Part shown: positions 62,738 through 64,000 of the stretch, one piece after another | Layout: every line of letters begins with the position of its first letter | Position numbering within the stretch: the stretch's first letter is position 1 | Source of the DNA: Diplosphaera chodatii | Lineage: Eukaryota > Chlorophyta > Trebouxiophyceae > Prasiolales > Stichococcaceae | Length of the DNA: 64,000 bases | Reading direction: 5' to 3' | Assembly (NCBI GenBank): GCA_032358165.1 | Contig: JAALGY010000033.1 | Span: 1 to 64,000, forward strand | Notes under the pieces: generated by a model | What the model saw: the letters and a program-made list of their open reading frames with translations, nothing else | Told to the model about the DNA's origin: nothing | Database searches by the model: none | Made by a program: the position numbers and the translations under genes

Positions 62738-63762
62738 ATGATGACCTCCCCCCAAGAGTATCCCGCAAATATCGTCCTTTTCTGGGGAGCAGCGCTTACG
62801 ACGCACCGTAAAGCAAAGCCGTATGCTCACCGGAAGTTCGAGGCCGCCAGTTTGCAGCTCGCCACCTACCACCTGGTGTTCAAGTACCACTTCATTGACG
62901 TGGCAACTGGAGTGAGTGCATGCAGGTGCCGCGCGCATGCGGAGCTGCTGCGGCAGCACTGGCTGCTGCTGTCGCTGCACTGGGCGGCGTGCGGCGGCGG
63001 CGGCGGCACCCGCGGCTGCCCTGCAGCGAAGGACGCCGCGGACTTATGGCCCTTCGGCCACGGCGGCTGCGCCTACGGCCGGGGTCTGTGGCGCCACATC
63101 CGCGACTGCCGCGGCGCCGCCTGCGGCAACGCCATGTGAGGCTCCGAGCACCCTCACGTGTCTGACCCTGCTGCCCCTGTTCGACCGGACGCTTTGCAGG
63201 CGTCACTAAAATCCAGCATGAATTAGCTTCGAGACTGCACCCTTGGCAACCTACGATCAGTCCGCTATCCTGATGTGATGAGCGTCTGGCCATCCGAAAA
63301 CAGGTGCCTGCCGACGCGGCAGCTGACGGCGCACTTCTGCGCATGCGCTGACGGGGCCTGCCCGCTGTGCGGGCCCGTGCGGCGGGCGCTCTCGCTGCTC
63401 AGCCGCCCGCCGCACCGCGCCAGCCGCCGGGTAGGCTGCGGAAACAGTGACTGTGACGCACGCTCAGACGTGTTTACAGTGTTGGCGGCGGCCCCTCCTG
63501 CGCACACTCGGCTTTGTGATGACCTGCCATGCATGGCGGCAGGTACTTGGCAGGAGCTGCCACAGCCAGGCTCCCACGGACAGCCAGCGCAACGGCCACT
63601 GACGATGCCGTGTCTGCTGTGCAGGCGAGCGCGGTGTGGCACAAGGCGAGGGCGTGCCCGCAGGTGGCGCTGCTGCGGCAGCTGTGCGGCGCGGTGGCGG
63701 CCGGGGAGGCCACCCTGGAGGAGGTCGCCCCCACGCGCTTCAACCTCGTGCGCCTCGTGCTG
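62738..63762 (+). CDS. TAZ zinc-finger protein, 5' end uncertain, 3' end beyond window
   Basis: Three exons join in phase: up to 63,135, 63304-63430 and 63625-63762, the last ending at a GTGGGT donor, so the gene continues past the window. The domain shows three zinc-binding groups of the TAZ type, each opening H-x3-C: HWAAC with a later cysteine, HIRDC-RGAAC-GNAMC, and HFCAC-ADGAC-PLC. The second group spans the first intron. PVRRALSLL follows, as in TAZ domains. TAZ domains bind transcription factors in CBP/p300 and occur in plant BTB-TAZ proteins. No BTB, HAT or bromodomain part is visible here. The first ATG (62,738) gives MMTSPQEYPANIV, of doubtful meaning; the true start may lie in an upstream exon near 61,977. 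Confidence 0.75.
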
Positions 63763-64000
63763 GTGGGTTCCACCCCGAGCCCCTGCCGGCACCGTTTCGA
63801 CCCCGCCTGGCGACGCATTGCACCGCTTGGCAGCAGCGGCATCAGCAGCAAGGTCCGAAAGTGCTTGGTGCTGCAATGTGCCTCCACCAAACCCCATGCA
63901 CAGGGGTGATCAGGCTGCCCGCCTCCAATGCAGGATGACATGCACAGGACAGCGGCAGCACGCGACGACGGCAGCGAGTGCCCGCACTCCCCCTGCATGT

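Overview
The window is nuclear DNA of a GC-rich, intron-dense green alga, most likely a trebouxiophyte of the Chlorella/Coccomyxa kind. This is inferred from four things: many short GT-AG introns inside GC-rich, alanine/glutamine-rich exons; a porphobilinogen deaminase with a plastid-type leader; TGTAA polyadenylation motifs 3' of genes; and a short CCCTAAA telomere-type run inside an intron. No rRNA, tRNA, CRISPR or bacterial-style operon was seen.

Layout. 1-4,870 is a satellite array of about 28 units of 171-174 bp. 4,870-7,140 has no supportable gene. 7,147-12,014 (minus) holds a spliced gene of unknown family and a DUF3431-like membrane-anchored protein. 12,746-36,101 (minus) is one giant gene for the PI3K-like kinase SMG1, from a proline/arginine-glycine-rich N-terminus through a helical solenoid and FRB-like helix to the kinase domain and the C-terminal FATC motif. 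Divergent from it, 37,115-40,118 (plus) encodes a peroxisomal-type NADH pyrophosphatase (Nudix). Tail to tail with that is a BTB/POZ coiled-coil gene (40,300-41,543, minus). Then follow, all on minus, a copper-transporting P1B ATPase (41,901-49,195), a Lin0512-family protein (50,133-51,232) and a membrane-anchored SAM-dependent methyltransferase (51,912-54,606). The last part is on plus: porphobilinogen deaminase (55,457-58,176), an unrecognised protein built on a repeated GPKFLFDED exon (59,109-61,410), and a TAZ zinc-finger gene that runs off the window (62,738 onward).

The genes do not form a pathway. They cover RNA surveillance (SMG1), NAD(H) turnover, copper export, tetrapyrrole synthesis and several uncharacterised functions. 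Exon models for the Nudix, BTB, Lin0512, methyltransferase, deaminase and GPKFLFDED genes were joined by hand with matching phases and end on in-frame stops. SMG1, the copper ATPase and the two leftmost genes are described by recognised segments, and their exact exon borders are approximate.
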